Positions 9,076-17,330 of a stretch of 64,000 nucleotides of DNA are shown here, piece by piece. Position 1 is the first letter of the stretch. The number at the start of each line of letters is the position of its first letter. This DNA comes from Geosporobacter ferrireducens. Lineage in GTDB: Bacteria; Bacillota; Clostridia; Peptostreptococcales; Thermotaleaceae. Below the pieces are notes generated by a model that was not told the DNA's origin, made no database searches, and worked only from the letters and a program-made list of their open reading frames with translations. Both the position numbers and the translations under genes were made by a program. The DNA lies in contig NZ_CP017269.1 in the NCBI RefSeq assembly GCF_001750685.1, positions 3,389,416-3,453,415 on the forward strand, given 5' to 3'.

Positions 9076-10419
9076 ATGGACTTGTTGGAAAAAATAAAGC
9101 ATGCAGGTATTGTCGGAGCCGGTGGGGCCGGGTTTCCTACCCATGTCAAGATGAAGAGCCAGGTAGAAATATTGATCATAAACGGTGCAGAATGTGAACC
9201 TTTGCTGAAGACAGACCAATATCTCATGCGGGAAAGAACAGAAGAACTGGTTCAAGCGATAGAAATGGTGCAACGGGAAATTGGTGCGGAGAAAGCCTTT
9301 CTTGCATTGAAAAAAAAATATGGGAAAGAGATTGAAGTACTCAATAAAACCCTGAAAAACCGCGGCAGTAGAATCGCCCTATTTCTTATGGACAATTTTT
9401 TTCCTGCAGGAGATGAACAGGTGCTGGTCTATGAAGTTACAGGAAGGACCGTGCCGCCGGGAGGGATTCCGCTGCAGGCACAGGTGGTCGTATCAAATGT
9501 AGGGACCATGGTCAATATCTATGAGGCCGTACAGGACAAACCGGTAACTGATAAGTATGTGACAGTTTTGGGAGAAGTGAAGCAGCCAAAACTATTGAAG
9601 GTTCCTATTGGAACGCCGGTGAAAAAATGTATCGAGGCGGCAGGCGGTGCTGCCATAGAGGGGTTTTGTGCCATTATGGGAGGACCTATGATGGGGCAGA
9701 TCATGGATGATTTTGATATTGGCAATCAAGTGATCAAAAAGACCGATGGAGCTATCATTGTAGTGCCGAAGGACCAGTACATCGTAAAGCGGAAGCGGAC
9801 GCCTATGACACATATTATCAACCAGAGCAAATCCGCATGCATTCAATGCCGTTTTTGTACCGACCTCTGTCCCCGTTATCTAATCGGTCATCCCCTGCGC
9901 CCCCATAAAATCATGGGTGCCATTGCGACAAAATCTATAGAAGATGAAGTTTTTAATCAGGCACTGATTTGCTGTGATTGCGGTATCTGCGAGCTGTATG
10001 CCTGTCCAATGGGGTTGTCTCCGCGACTGGTGAATGGCTATATTAAGGGGGAACTGCGAAAGAAAGGGATTGCCTATCAAGGAGAAAAAGGCGCTGTCGT
10101 ACCCAATGAAACAAGAGAATATCGAAAAATTCCCGTAAACCGATTGATCGCCAGGCTGGGGTTGGAGAAATATACCCATCAGAAGGTGGGGGAATTGGAA
10201 GAACTGCAAGTGAAACAGGTAACCATTCCTTTGCAGCAGCATATTGGAGCAGCGGCAGTGCCGGTGGTTTCTGTAGGAGATCCGGTGGAAAAGGGACAAT
10301 GTATCGGGATCGTAGAAGAAGGCAAGCTGGGAGCCAATGTCCATGCCAGCATACGGGGACGAATCGCTGCAATAGGGCCTAGCATTGAGATCATAGGAGA
10401 ACAGGAGGTGATGGAATGA
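9076..10419 (+). CDS. pduS: PduS/RnfC-like cobalamin reductase or electron-transfer flavoprotein
   Basis: About 447 aa. N-terminal RnfC-type SLBB/NADH-binding region (GIVGAGGAGFPTH, INGAECEPLL, GDEQVLVYEVTGR, PPGG), then two 4Fe-4S cysteine clusters (CIQCRFCTDLCP and CCDCGICELYACP), and a C-terminal biotinyl/barrel-hybrid-like domain. In Pdu compartments PduS reduces cobalamin for the adenosyltransferase and works with PduT. Here it lies between eutN and a pduT-like gene, so the two may form an electron path across the Eut shell for cobalamin repair or NAD recycling. ATG at 9076 with AAGAAGGTG upstream. It overlaps the next gene by 4 bp. Confidence 0.87.
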   Translation: MDLLEKIKHAGIVGAGGAGFPTHVKMKSQVEILIINGAECEPLLKTDQYLMRERTEELVQAIEMVQREIGAEKAFLALKKKYGKEIEVLNKTLKNRGSRIALFLMDNFFPAGDEQVLVYEVTGRTVPPGGIPLQAQVVVSNVGTMVNIYEAVQDKPVTDKYVTVLGEVKQPKLLKVPIGTPVKKCIEAAGGAAIEGFCAIMGGPMMGQIMDDFDIGNQVIKKTDGAIIVVPKDQYIVKRKRTPMTHIINQSKSACIQCRFCTDLCPRYLIGHPLRPHKIMGAIATKSIEDEVFNQALICCDCGICELYACPMGLSPRLVNGYIKGELRKKGIAYQGEKGAVVPNETREYRKIPVNRLIARLGLEKYTHQKVGELEELQVKQVTIPLQQHIGAAAVPVVSVGDPVEKGQCIGIVEEGKLGANVHASIRGRIAAIGPSIEIIGEQEVME

Positions 10420-10964
10420 TCAGAACCGTCGGTATGATTGAATTCAACAGCATTGCTAAAGGGATCGAAACGGCAGATTTTATGATCAAGGCTGCGGAGG
10501 TAGAATTGCTATTTGCGAAGGCCATTTGTCCCGGGAAGTTTATTATCTTAGTTGCTGGGGATGTGGCAGCAGTAAATGCATCTATAGAAACCGGATTAGC
10601 CGGTGGAGGAGTTTTTGTAGTGGATCATTTGATGCTGCCGAGAATCCATCCTCAGGTGATCCATGCAATCAATGCAACAACTGTAATCGATCAGTTGAAT
10701 GCACTGGGGGTGATGGAGTTTTTTAGTGTAGCGGCAGCAGTAACCGCAGCAGATATTGCTGTAAAAACTGCACAGGTGGATTTGATGGAGATCCGGTTAG
10801 GAATAGGAATCGGAGGAAAATCCTTTGTGACCTTGACTGGAGATGTTAGTGCCGTAACAGAGGCCGTAGAAAGTGGGGTGCGGTATGCACAGGAACAGGG
10901 AATGCTGGTGTATCGTGCGGTGATTCCATCTCCTGGAAAGGAATTATTCCAGAGCCTACTTTAA
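10416..10964 (+). CDS. pduT: PduT-like tandem-BMC shell protein with pore cysteine
   Basis: 182 aa with two BMC domains (residues 1-90 and 92-182), giving pseudohexameric trimers. Cys38 (FAKAICPGKF) sits where Cys38 of Salmonella PduT holds a 4Fe-4S cluster at the trimer pore. The second domain contains GDVSAVTEAVESGV and VIPSPG. Coupled by ATGA to the pduS-like gene, the same pairing as in pdu operons. Confidence 0.9.
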   Translation: MIRTVGMIEFNSIAKGIETADFMIKAAEVELLFAKAICPGKFIILVAGDVAAVNASIETGLAGGGVFVVDHLMLPRIHPQVIHAINATTVIDQLNALGVMEFFSVAAAVTAADIAVKTAQVDLMEIRLGIGIGGKSFVTLTGDVSAVTEAVESGVRYAQEQGMLVYRAVIPSPGKELFQSLL

Positions 10965-10981
10965 AATAAAGGGGTGAGTAC

Positions 10982-11254
10982 ATGGGAAAGAAGCTTATTA
11001 CGTTAAAGGAAATTGCTAAAATGCATTCAGAGGGTATTTGTGAGCTCTATGTAAACGACAAAGTAATCATAACGCCTGGTGCCAGAGATTTTGCCCACGA
11101 TAAGGGCTTTCGTGTCATCTATGGGGAGCAGGAAGAAAATGCAGAGACCATTGAAAATAAAATTGATATTCTGCTGCAGCAGCAGTACCAAATGGTTGAT
11201 CGTGAACAGCGCAAGCAGGTGCTGGAGAAGATCTTAGAAAAAATAAAGGAATGA
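10982..11254 (+). CDS. Small microcompartment-operon protein with ITP-A motif
   Basis: 90 aa, not recognised as a named family. Residues 1-50 ([14 protein letters not shown], then [21 protein letters not shown]) match the N-terminal module of EutT and the C-terminal module of the flavoprotein-like protein in this operon. The last 16 residues, [16 protein letters not shown], form an amphipathic helix of encapsulation-peptide type. It may be a lumen adaptor or scaffold. AAAGGGGTG precedes the ATG. Confidence 0.75.
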   Translation: MGKKLITLKEIAKMHSEGICELYVNDKVIITPGARDFAHDKGFRVIYGEQEENAETIENKIDILLQQQYQMVDREQRKQVLEKILEKIKE

Positions 11255-11273
11255 TAGAGGAGGAGGAGATTTT

Positions 11274-11555
11274 ATGGCAGTTACAAATGCATTAGGAATG
11301 ATTGAAACGAAGGGTTTGGTAGGTGCGATTGAAGCCGCCGATGCGATGGTAAAAGCGGCCAACGTAACATTGGTAGGAAAAGAACATGTTGGCGGTGGAT
11401 TGGTAACCGTCATGGTAAGAGGCGATGTAGGTGCAGTGAAGGCAGCCACTGACGCAGGTGCGGCTGCGGCAGAACGTGTAGGACAGTTGATCTCTGTCCA
11501 TGTAATTCCAAGACCCCATGGTGAAGTCGACAATATCCTATTGAAAGCTAAATAA
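11274..11555 (+). CDS. eutM: Microcompartment shell hexamer protein EutM, copy 2
   Basis: 93-aa single-BMC-domain shell protein, nearly the same as the copy at 6315 apart from scattered substitutions ([28 protein letters not shown]) and a different C-terminal tail. GAGGAGGAGG precedes the ATG. Duplicated facet proteins are common in compartments and may set pore properties. Confidence 0.96.
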   Translation: MAVTNALGMIETKGLVGAIEAADAMVKAANVTLVGKEHVGGGLVTVMVRGDVGAVKAATDAGAAAAERVGQLISVHVIPRPHGEVDNILLKAK

Positions 11556-11602
11556 TGGGGGGTTTGCTGAAAACAGTTCAATGAGATGAAGGGGGAACTG
11601 AA

Positions 11603-12700
11603 ATGAGTATTAATGAGATTATCGTCTATATTATGGTAGGCTTTATGGTGCTGGGTGCACTGGATAAAATCATCGGAAACAAATACGGTTTGGGAGAAAA
11701 GTTTGATGAGGGCTTTATGGCTATGGGTTCCCTGGCCATTGCCATGGTAGGGGTCGTTTCTTTGGCACCGGTATTGGCAAATTTGTTAAAGCCTGTTATT
11801 GTACCTATCTATACCGCATTGGGTGCAGACCCGGCCATGTTTGCAACCACATTGCTGGCAAACGACATGGGCGGCTATCCGTTGGCGATGGAGCTGGCCC
11901 AAAGTCAGGAAGCAGGGCTGTTTGCAGGCTTGATCCTTGGGGCAATGATGGGACCCACCATTGTATTCTCCATACCGGTTGCATTGGGGATCATTGAAAA
12001 AGAGGACCATAAATATTTGGCAAAGGGCATATTGGCCGGGATGATTACCATTCCTATTGGATGTTTGGCCGGGGGATTGGTGGCAGGTTTTGATTTTGGC
12101 ATGATTATCCGTAATCTGATTCCGATTATCATCGTAGCTGTATTGATTGCACTGGGGCTGTGGAAAATACCGGATAAGATGATCAGGGGCTTTACCAACT
12201 TTGGAAAGGGTGTCGTGGTGGTCATTACCATTGGAACAGCAGCCATCGTAGTGGAAACCCTTACAGGCATCGTAATTATTCCGGGTATGGCACCGGTTTG
12301 GGACGGTATTGAGATCGTGGGCGCTATTGCCATCATGCTGATCGGTGCATTCCCAATGGTATTCTTTATTACAAAAGTATTCCAGAAGCCTTTAATGAAG
12401 ATGGGAAAATTATTAGGGATGGGAGATGTGGCTGCTGCCGGTATGGTGGCAACCTTAGCCAATAATATTCCTATGTTTGGCTTAATGAAGGATATGGATG
12501 AAAGAGGAAAGGTATTAAACGTAGCTTTTGCGGTCAGCGCCGCTTTTGTATTCGGGGATCATCTGGGCTTTACCGCAGGGGTAAACCGGGAAATGATCTT
12601 CCCGATGGTTGTAGGAAAGCTGGTAGCCGGTATGACTGCAGTCGCTTTGGCTGCAATGATTACACCTAAAAATCCGGCTGCAGAAAAAGAAGAGGTATAG
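11603..12700 (+). CDS. eutH: Ethanolamine permease EutH
   Basis: 365-aa multi-pass inner membrane protein with about ten hydrophobic segments. Family sequence marks include NKYGLGEKFDEGFMAMGSLA, LANDMGGYPLAMELA, GAMMGPTIVFSIPVALG and FGDHLGFTAGVNREMI. It brings in ethanolamine, mostly when the external concentration or pH is low. It stops one base into the upstream alternative GTG of eutQ. Confidence 0.95.
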   Translation: MSINEIIVYIMVGFMVLGALDKIIGNKYGLGEKFDEGFMAMGSLAIAMVGVVSLAPVLANLLKPVIVPIYTALGADPAMFATTLLANDMGGYPLAMELAQSQEAGLFAGLILGAMMGPTIVFSIPVALGIIEKEDHKYLAKGILAGMITIPIGCLAGGLVAGFDFGMIIRNLIPIIIVAVLIALGLWKIPDKMIRGFTNFGKGVVVVITIGTAAIVVETLTGIVIIPGMAPVWDGIEIVGAIAIMLIGAFPMVFFITKVFQKPLMKMGKLLGMGDVAAAGMVATLANNIPMFGLMKDMDERGKVLNVAFAVSAAFVFGDHLGFTAGVNREMIFPMVVGKLVAGMTAVALAAMITPKNPAAEKEEV

Positions 12701-12714
12701 TGGAGGGGATGCAC

Positions 12715-13182
12715 ATGGAAGCTTTTGACGTAGGGTTGATTGAAAAAATTGTCCGTAAAGTGATTGAAGAACAAATGAAAAGTTCTGCTTTACAGAAATT
12801 TGATAAGGCTGCAGATGCCAGTGGCGTGCATCTCGTCAAGGGCAGTACGGTAAAATGCAATCCATTTGATACAGGAAAAGCAGGAGATAAGGTATTTTTG
12901 CGGGATATATTTACCCTGGAGGAAAGCCCAAGAATGGCCTGCGGATTTATGGAAATGGAAGCCTCAGAGTTTGACTGGACACTTGTGTATGACGAAATCG
13001 ATTATATTATCGAGGGAACGTTGGAAATCACCATTGATGGGCGAAAAATGACCGGCAAACCAGGAGATGTATTCTTCATTCCGAAAGATACCACTATCAA
13101 GTTTGGGTGTCCTGATAAGGTTAGATTTCTTTATGTAACCTATCCTGCCAATTGGGAGCAGCTGGTGCAGGAAAGAGGATAA
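12715..13182 (+). CDS. eutQ: Ethanolamine utilization cupin EutQ
   Basis: About 155 aa. Residues 1-22 contain an encapsulation-type helix (VGLIEKIVRKVIEEQMK). Residues 60-150 are the cupin barrel (EFDWTLVYDEIDYIIEGTLEI, KPGDVFFIPKDTTIKFG). EutQ of Salmonella has acetate kinase activity, which would make ATP from the acetyl-phosphate supplied by the PduL enzyme. The ATG at 12715 sits six bases after GGAGGGG; the open frame from GTG 12700 includes the binding site itself. Last gene of the operon. Confidence 0.9.
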   Translation: MEAFDVGLIEKIVRKVIEEQMKSSALQKFDKAADASGVHLVKGSTVKCNPFDTGKAGDKVFLRDIFTLEESPRMACGFMEMEASEFDWTLVYDEIDYIIEGTLEITIDGRKMTGKPGDVFFIPKDTTIKFGCPDKVRFLYVTYPANWEQLVQERG

Positions 13183-13251
13183 AGGGTTAAAGATTTTGGC
13201 AGCGGGCAGACATACAGAGTTGCACATGCATAAGTCTAAATGGGAATGTAG

Positions 13252-13273
13252 GGATCAACGCCCTCGTCGATCC
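13252..13273. repeat. GGATCGAC-type hairpin repeat, copy 1
   Basis: Inverted repeat GGATCAACG / CGTCGATCC with a CCCT loop and one A-C mismatch. Its reverse complement is nearly identical to the hairpin at 39754-39778, including the GAGGG loop, so it seems to be a dispersed short repeat. The rest of 13183-13510 holds the operon terminator and no credible gene. Confidence 0.5.
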
Positions 13274-13318
13274 GGATATCAATCAAGATTCTCAGTCATA
13301 TCGATATGCAAAACGAGA

Positions 13319-13370
13319 AGAGAGGTTAGAACTTATTATACGAGTGCTAACCTCTCTTTCATTTTGTTTG
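13319..13370 (+). terminator. Rho-independent terminator of the eut operon
   Basis: 11-bp perfect stem, AGAGAGGTTAG (13319-13329) and CTAACCTCTCT (13347-13357), followed by the T-rich TTCATTTTGTTTG. It ends the eut transcript about 140 bp after eutQ. Confidence 0.85.
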
Positions 13371-13510
13371 TTATGCACAATAGTCATTTGTTACTATTTA
13401 ACAGAATCTTGCAGCCTGTTCTTTTAATCTATGCTTCTGTATGATAATATTTAAGTAGCAAATATTCCATAAAATGTAAAACGAGTGAATTGTCAGCAAG
13501 GAGGGCTCCT

Positions 13511-14236
13511 ATGTTAAATATTCTCGTAGTTGAAGATGATCAGATTGAAAGAAAAAATTTTGTGGAAATACTTAAGCATTTGAATGGAGATATGAAAGTA
13601 TTTGAAGCATCTACCGGAACACAGGCAGTGAGGATAATGGAACAGGAGGAAATAGGATTATTTTTCCTAGATATTGAACTGCCTGATTGCTCAGGTTTAA
13701 AAGTTGCCGAGAAGATTCGTTCTATCCGCCAATATGAATTAACCTATATTGTGTTTATAACCACCCATGTTTATTATCAGCTTGAAGCTTTTAAAAAATA
13801 CAATTGCTATGATTTTATTGAAAAGCCCTATAAACGGGAGGAGGTGTTACGGGTTTCTGAGCGGCTGATCAGAGGGCTTCAATATAATAATACTGAAGGA
13901 GTAACGATTCGATTTGAACTTAAAAACTGTATTTTAAAGATACCTGTAAAAGATATTTTATTTATTGAGGCACAAGGAAAGAATTGTAGGGTTCATACAA
14001 AATATACCCCATACACTTTACCGAATACTGCAATAAATAAAGTATTAGAGAAAGTACCTGCTGTCCATTTTATAAAAACTCATAAATCATATATTGTCAA
14101 TCTTGAGAACGTCCGCCAGATAGAAAAAAATGAGAAGAATTCTTGGATTGTGTACTTTAGAGATTACGCTGCACCTGCTTATATCAGCAATAGTTATAAA
14201 GAGGAGTTTTTAAAAAAATTCCAGCTTGAATCATAA
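13511..14236 (+). CDS. LytTR-family response regulator (AgrA-like)
   Basis: 241 aa. Residues 1-120 are a receiver domain with acidic pocket EDD at 8-10, phosphoacceptor Asp54 (FFLDIELPD) and Lys in IEKPYK. Residues 135-238 are a LytTR DNA-binding domain (ILFIEAQGKNCRVHT, FIKTHKSYIVNLENV). It is the AgrA/ComE architecture. ATG at 13511 with AAGGAGGG upstream. It overlaps nothing and lies 16 bp before the cognate kinase. Probable targets are the palindromic regions at 16284 and 35972. Confidence 0.9.
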   Translation: MLNILVVEDDQIERKNFVEILKHLNGDMKVFEASTGTQAVRIMEQEEIGLFFLDIELPDCSGLKVAEKIRSIRQYELTYIVFITTHVYYQLEAFKKYNCYDFIEKPYKREEVLRVSERLIRGLQYNNTEGVTIRFELKNCILKIPVKDILFIEAQGKNCRVHTKYTPYTLPNTAINKVLEKVPAVHFIKTHKSYIVNLENVRQIEKNEKNSWIVYFRDYAAPAYISNSYKEEFLKKFQLES

Positions 14237-14252
14237 GGAAAAGGGGTGTGTA

Positions 14253-15512
14253 ATGCAGTGGTATGAAATATATCTGCTTTCGGTATTAGAGGTTTTATCC
14301 CTTCTATACATATGGAATAAGTTAAATAACCGAATAGGGTTATATACAGTAAAAAGTCTTTTCATTATGGCACTTCTACCGACAATTGTAGTAATTGTTG
14401 ATGTTTACGACGTAGATATTGGATTTTTAATTAATTTCATCCTATTGTGTATAATGGTTATCATCCTATTTAAAATATCGGTTAAAGATACAATTTTTCA
14501 GTTTTCTATTGTATTTATTACAGTTTCGACAATCCAATTTGTATTTACCTATCTATTAACATGGTTTTCAGATGGAATATACTACTCACTTGCGAATGGG
14601 CTGATTGTCAATACAGCTACACTGGCAAGCTGTATGCTCGTTCACAAATATAGTACGCTTAGTAAAATACATAAATATTTGCACCGGTATGGAAATTATG
14701 TAATCACGATTAGCCTGAATATTGCCGGAATCATTTTGCTGCTTATGTATATGTGGCAAATTGATAAGGATTTTGTAGAGAAGCATATCCTATACTTGGT
14801 ATTTGCAGTTATTCTCTGGGAAGGCTTAAATATTTTTTTCCTATATCAGTCTATTCTTATTCACCAGCAGCAAAAGATTATTTATATACACGAGAAATAT
14901 ATACCCTATTTAAAAAATATGGTAAATGAAGTAAGAGAAAAGCAGCATGATTTTAAGAATCACCTGAATGCACTTTATGGAATGGTACAAATGGAAGATG
15001 ACCGGCAGGCGAAAAAAGAGATGAAACAGTATATAGAGTCACTGATTGAAGGGATAAAAGGTACGGATCGGTTGTTAAATATAAAAGACCCTGTCTTAAG
15101 TGCCATCATTTATAGTAAGAAGTCTTTGGCAGCGGAAAAAGGAATTCTGTTTGAGATTGAATTCCAGGGACCAATTCCCGAATACCCGTTAGAGCAGCAC
15201 GAGCTTGTTGAACTGCTGGGCAACCTGTTGGACAATGCCATTGAGGCGGTAGAAAATAAGGATGTTAATGGGCCTAAGGTGGTACTAATCCTTGGAACAG
15301 AAGAAAATTCCAGTGTGATAGAAGTAAGAAATACAGGAGGAGCAATTCCGCAAAAAGATATTGACCGTATTTTTGAAAGAGGTTTTTCAACCAAAAAAGG
15401 AAAGTCTCGAGGCTATGGTCTGTATAATGTAAAGAGGATCATCGATCGTTACAAGGGAACCATAGAGCTTTCCTTTGATGGTATGTATACTGTTTTTAGG
15501 ATATTACTTTAG
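14253..15512 (+). CDS. AgrC-like membrane sensor histidine kinase
   Basis: About 419 aa. Residues 1-205 hold six or so hydrophobic segments and no large outside domain, as in peptide-sensing AgrC/ComD kinases. A coiled region leads to the phosphoacceptor (EKQHDFKNHLNALYG; HDxxNH type), then a GHKL ATPase (ELLGNLLDNAIEAVENK, GFSTKKGKSRGYGLYNVKRI). The ATG at 14253 has AAGGGGTG upstream. The 3' end overlaps agrD on the other strand by 9 bp, so the kinase and the signal genes converge. Confidence 0.88.
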   Translation: MQWYEIYLLSVLEVLSLLYIWNKLNNRIGLYTVKSLFIMALLPTIVVIVDVYDVDIGFLINFILLCIMVIILFKISVKDTIFQFSIVFITVSTIQFVFTYLLTWFSDGIYYSLANGLIVNTATLASCMLVHKYSTLSKIHKYLHRYGNYVITISLNIAGIILLLMYMWQIDKDFVEKHILYLVFAVILWEGLNIFFLYQSILIHQQQKIIYIHEKYIPYLKNMVNEVREKQHDFKNHLNALYGMVQMEDDRQAKKEMKQYIESLIEGIKGTDRLLNIKDPVLSAIIYSKKSLAAEKGILFEIEFQGPIPEYPLEQHELVELLGNLLDNAIEAVENKDVNGPKVVLILGTEENSSVIEVRNTGGAIPQKDIDRIFERGFSTKKGKSRGYGLYNVKRIIDRYKGTIELSFDGMYTVFRILL

Positions 15513-15644
15513 TAAGTTCTTAGGACATTTTGACTCTCCCCAGAAAAGCAATGATCCTGAGGTCGTAATTAGGCCGGAAGCAGCAACAAACATGGAAGCA
15601 ATAGAAAATAAAACAGTTTTTAGTATCGGATTGGTGTTTTTCAC
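15504..15644 (-). CDS. agrD: AgrD-like autoinducing peptide precursor with Ser ring residue
   Basis: 46 aa from a GTG start at 15644, with GGAGGGG eight bases upstream; the GTG overlaps the agrB stop (GTGA). Residues 1-27 are an amphipathic/hydrophobic leader (NPILKTVLFSIASMFVAASG). The C-terminal tail GESKCPKNLLK aligns position by position with the recognition tail of known AgrD proteins (acidic start, Pro-Lys at +6/+7, Leu at +9). The residue five before the predicted cut is Ser31 in SLLFW, where S. aureus and C. perfringens AgrD have Cys. The mature signal is therefore expected to be a five-residue Ser lactone, with a short N-terminal extension. Confidence 0.82.
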   Translation of the reverse strand: MKNTNPILKTVLFSIASMFVAASGLITTSGSLLFWGESKCPKNLLK

Positions 15645-16228
15645 TGATATCCCCTCCTTCCTATCAATAGTTGGAATGCCTGTAGACCAATGGTCCATAT
15701 ACCGCATTCAAAAAAAGTCTTGTCATATGTAAAAACAAATTTAAATAGAATATAAATCCACAGCAGCGTAAAGAAAAGGGATAGGTATTTTAATATCCTT
15801 TTTCTTTTTTGATTTGAAATAGGCCGAAAGCGTGAGGGCATGGGAGAATAACAACAAATTACGATGATACTTATCAGTATGAGCAAGATAGCTAAAGGTA
15901 AGGGCATAGGCAATAAATATGGCAGAATCAATATGGCTAAAGAAAAAAAGCTTAAACTTACAATCAAGCATAGGAAGCTGCTTTCAAAATGCAGCCCGCC
16001 GGAGAAAGCACGAATAGACAATAGTAAGCTGAGGCAGAACAGGAACAGGTACATTTTATTTAGCATGGTAAAAAGTGACAAGAGGATTACAAATTTCAAC
16101 CCTTCGTTCCAGATAACCCTCATGGCATATTTCATTTTGCGGATATCTCCATGGGATAAAAGCTTTTCTTTATAGATTTTATAGGCAAAGATATCGATAA
16201 AACTGTGCATTGTCAATGTATTCTCCAT
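15641..16228 (-). CDS. agrB: AgrB-type peptide-processing membrane endopeptidase
   Basis: 195 aa, multi-pass. It cuts and cyclises AgrD and helps its export. The catalytic pair is plain: SGGLHFESSFLC, with His and Cys seven residues apart as in S. aureus AgrB His77/Cys84. Four to five membrane segments follow (FFSLAILILPYLL, LAILLILISIIVICC, LSLFFTLLWIYILF). The start is uncertain: ATG 16228 has no clear site, while a TTG four codons on has GGAG six bases before it. Upstream lies the palindromic element at 16284-16372. Confidence 0.9.
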   Translation of the reverse strand: MENTLTMHSFIDIFAYKIYKEKLLSHGDIRKMKYAMRVIWNEGLKFVILLSLFTMLNKMYLFLFCLSLLLSIRAFSGGLHFESSFLCLIVSLSFFSLAILILPYLLPMPLPLAILLILISIIVICCYSPMPSRFRPISNQKRKRILKYLSLFFTLLWIYILFKFVFTYDKTFFECGIWTIGLQAFQLLIGRRGYQ

Positions 16229-16283
16229 TCTTAAAGAAGTTACTCAAATAATAACATACCTGTAAAATATATACAATTAGATA

Positions 16284-16372
16284 GGAATGAAATGGGAGTG
16301 AAAGGGAACAAAAAAGTTTTATGTACCATTTCATTCCAGAAATATATTATTGTGGAAATTCATGTGATACAG
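16284..16372. promoter_or_regulatory. agr-linked palindromic control region, copy 1
   Basis: Perfect 12-bp inverted repeat GGAATGAAATGG (16284-16295) and CCATTTCATTCC (16326-16337), followed by AATATATTATTGTGG and GTGATACAGT. The same block recurs at 35972-36083 with few changes. It lies between agrB (leftward) and a secreted-protein gene (rightward), the position of the P2-P3 promoters in staphylococcal agr. Probably the LytTR regulator's binding site. A very short frame with a GA-rich site (16434-16463, MLHVKLANI) lies downstream. The rest of 16464-16679 shows nothing I can name. Confidence 0.6.
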
Positions 16373-16679
16373 TGAACGTGTGTAAAGCAGGAAGTACTAC
16401 TTAATTATATGAATTTGTAAAAGAGGGGGAAAGATGTTACATGTAAAATTAGCAAACATATAAAATTGAGAACGGTTTCTAAATAGAGGCTATTTCTTAG
16501 AAAAAGTAATTCAGACATAGTAAATTAAAGAAAGCTGACAAATCTGGTATCAATGTTTTTTCAAAAAATAGAGAAGGGAGAACTTAAAGAGTATTCTAAG
16601 ATATTATAATTATTCTCTGTATGGTTCAAAGAATTTAATGCTATGTTACTGCTTAATTTTATACAAGGAGGAATAATAA

Positions 16680-17315
16680 ATGAAAAAAATTTGAAATATT
16701 CTTTGTTTAGCTTTATGTTTTATTCTATTGATGAGTTCTTCTGGGTTTGCTGCTGACAAAAAGACCAGTAATTTAGATGATTATAAACTAAAAACAATAG
16801 ACATCAGTGAGGTACCCGAATGGATAACCCCTATAGAAGTAAAAGATGAAGTAGAATTAGTAAAAGTATTAGAAGAACTTAGAAACGGAGAATACACTAT
16901 CGATTCGAGTATAGACTCGCCAATTTTATTAAAGGAAGATGCACTAGTAGGACCAATGAGTGTAGATACAAAGTCTGTTAACTTACAGGCATATGTGAGT
17001 AATTTACTACATAGTCAGAATGCATACTCAACTGTAACTTACGATACGACAAATAATACGATTGGCAGTGTATCTAACTTGTATTCAGATATTACAGGAT
17101 ATACTGTAGGTGTTGAGTATGAGCATAATTCAAGACATAATAATATTAGCTATTCATCGGATCGAAAAACTGTTACAATTAAAACTGGAGGTCACTATAC
17201 ATATTACTTTCTTCTAGATGGTGTAATCAAGATTAGTGAGGAAAATTCTGTTATCACATACAAATATAGTGTTGCAAGCGGGATTCATAGTATTAGTAGG
17301 TCAACATTTAAGTAA
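16680..17315 (+). pseudogene. Secreted protein gene with stop codon in the signal peptide
   Basis: Translation from ATG 16680, which has a perfect AAGGAGG eleven bases upstream, reads MKKI, then TGA (16692-16694), then NILCLALCFILLM SSSGFAA followed by ADKK. Without the stop this is a standard signal peptide with an AxA cleavage site. The rest (from 16728) stays open to 17315: about 185 residues, Ser/Thr/Tyr-rich, beta-like, with no family I recognise. Either the gene is freshly inactivated (TGG to TGA is one change) or a short cytoplasmic form starts at TTG 16728/ATG 16731, which has no binding site. It is in the divergent position next to the agr promoter. Confidence 0.7.
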
Positions 17316-17330
17316 AAAAGGGGATTTAAC

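Noticed and set aside
13196..13444. 82-codon frame after eutQ
   Set aside because: It runs through a hairpin and the operon terminator and has no ribosome site or known family.
15864..16175. Open frame of 103 codons on the + strand
   Set aside because: It is antisense to agrB, lysine/arginine-rich, and has no ribosome site.
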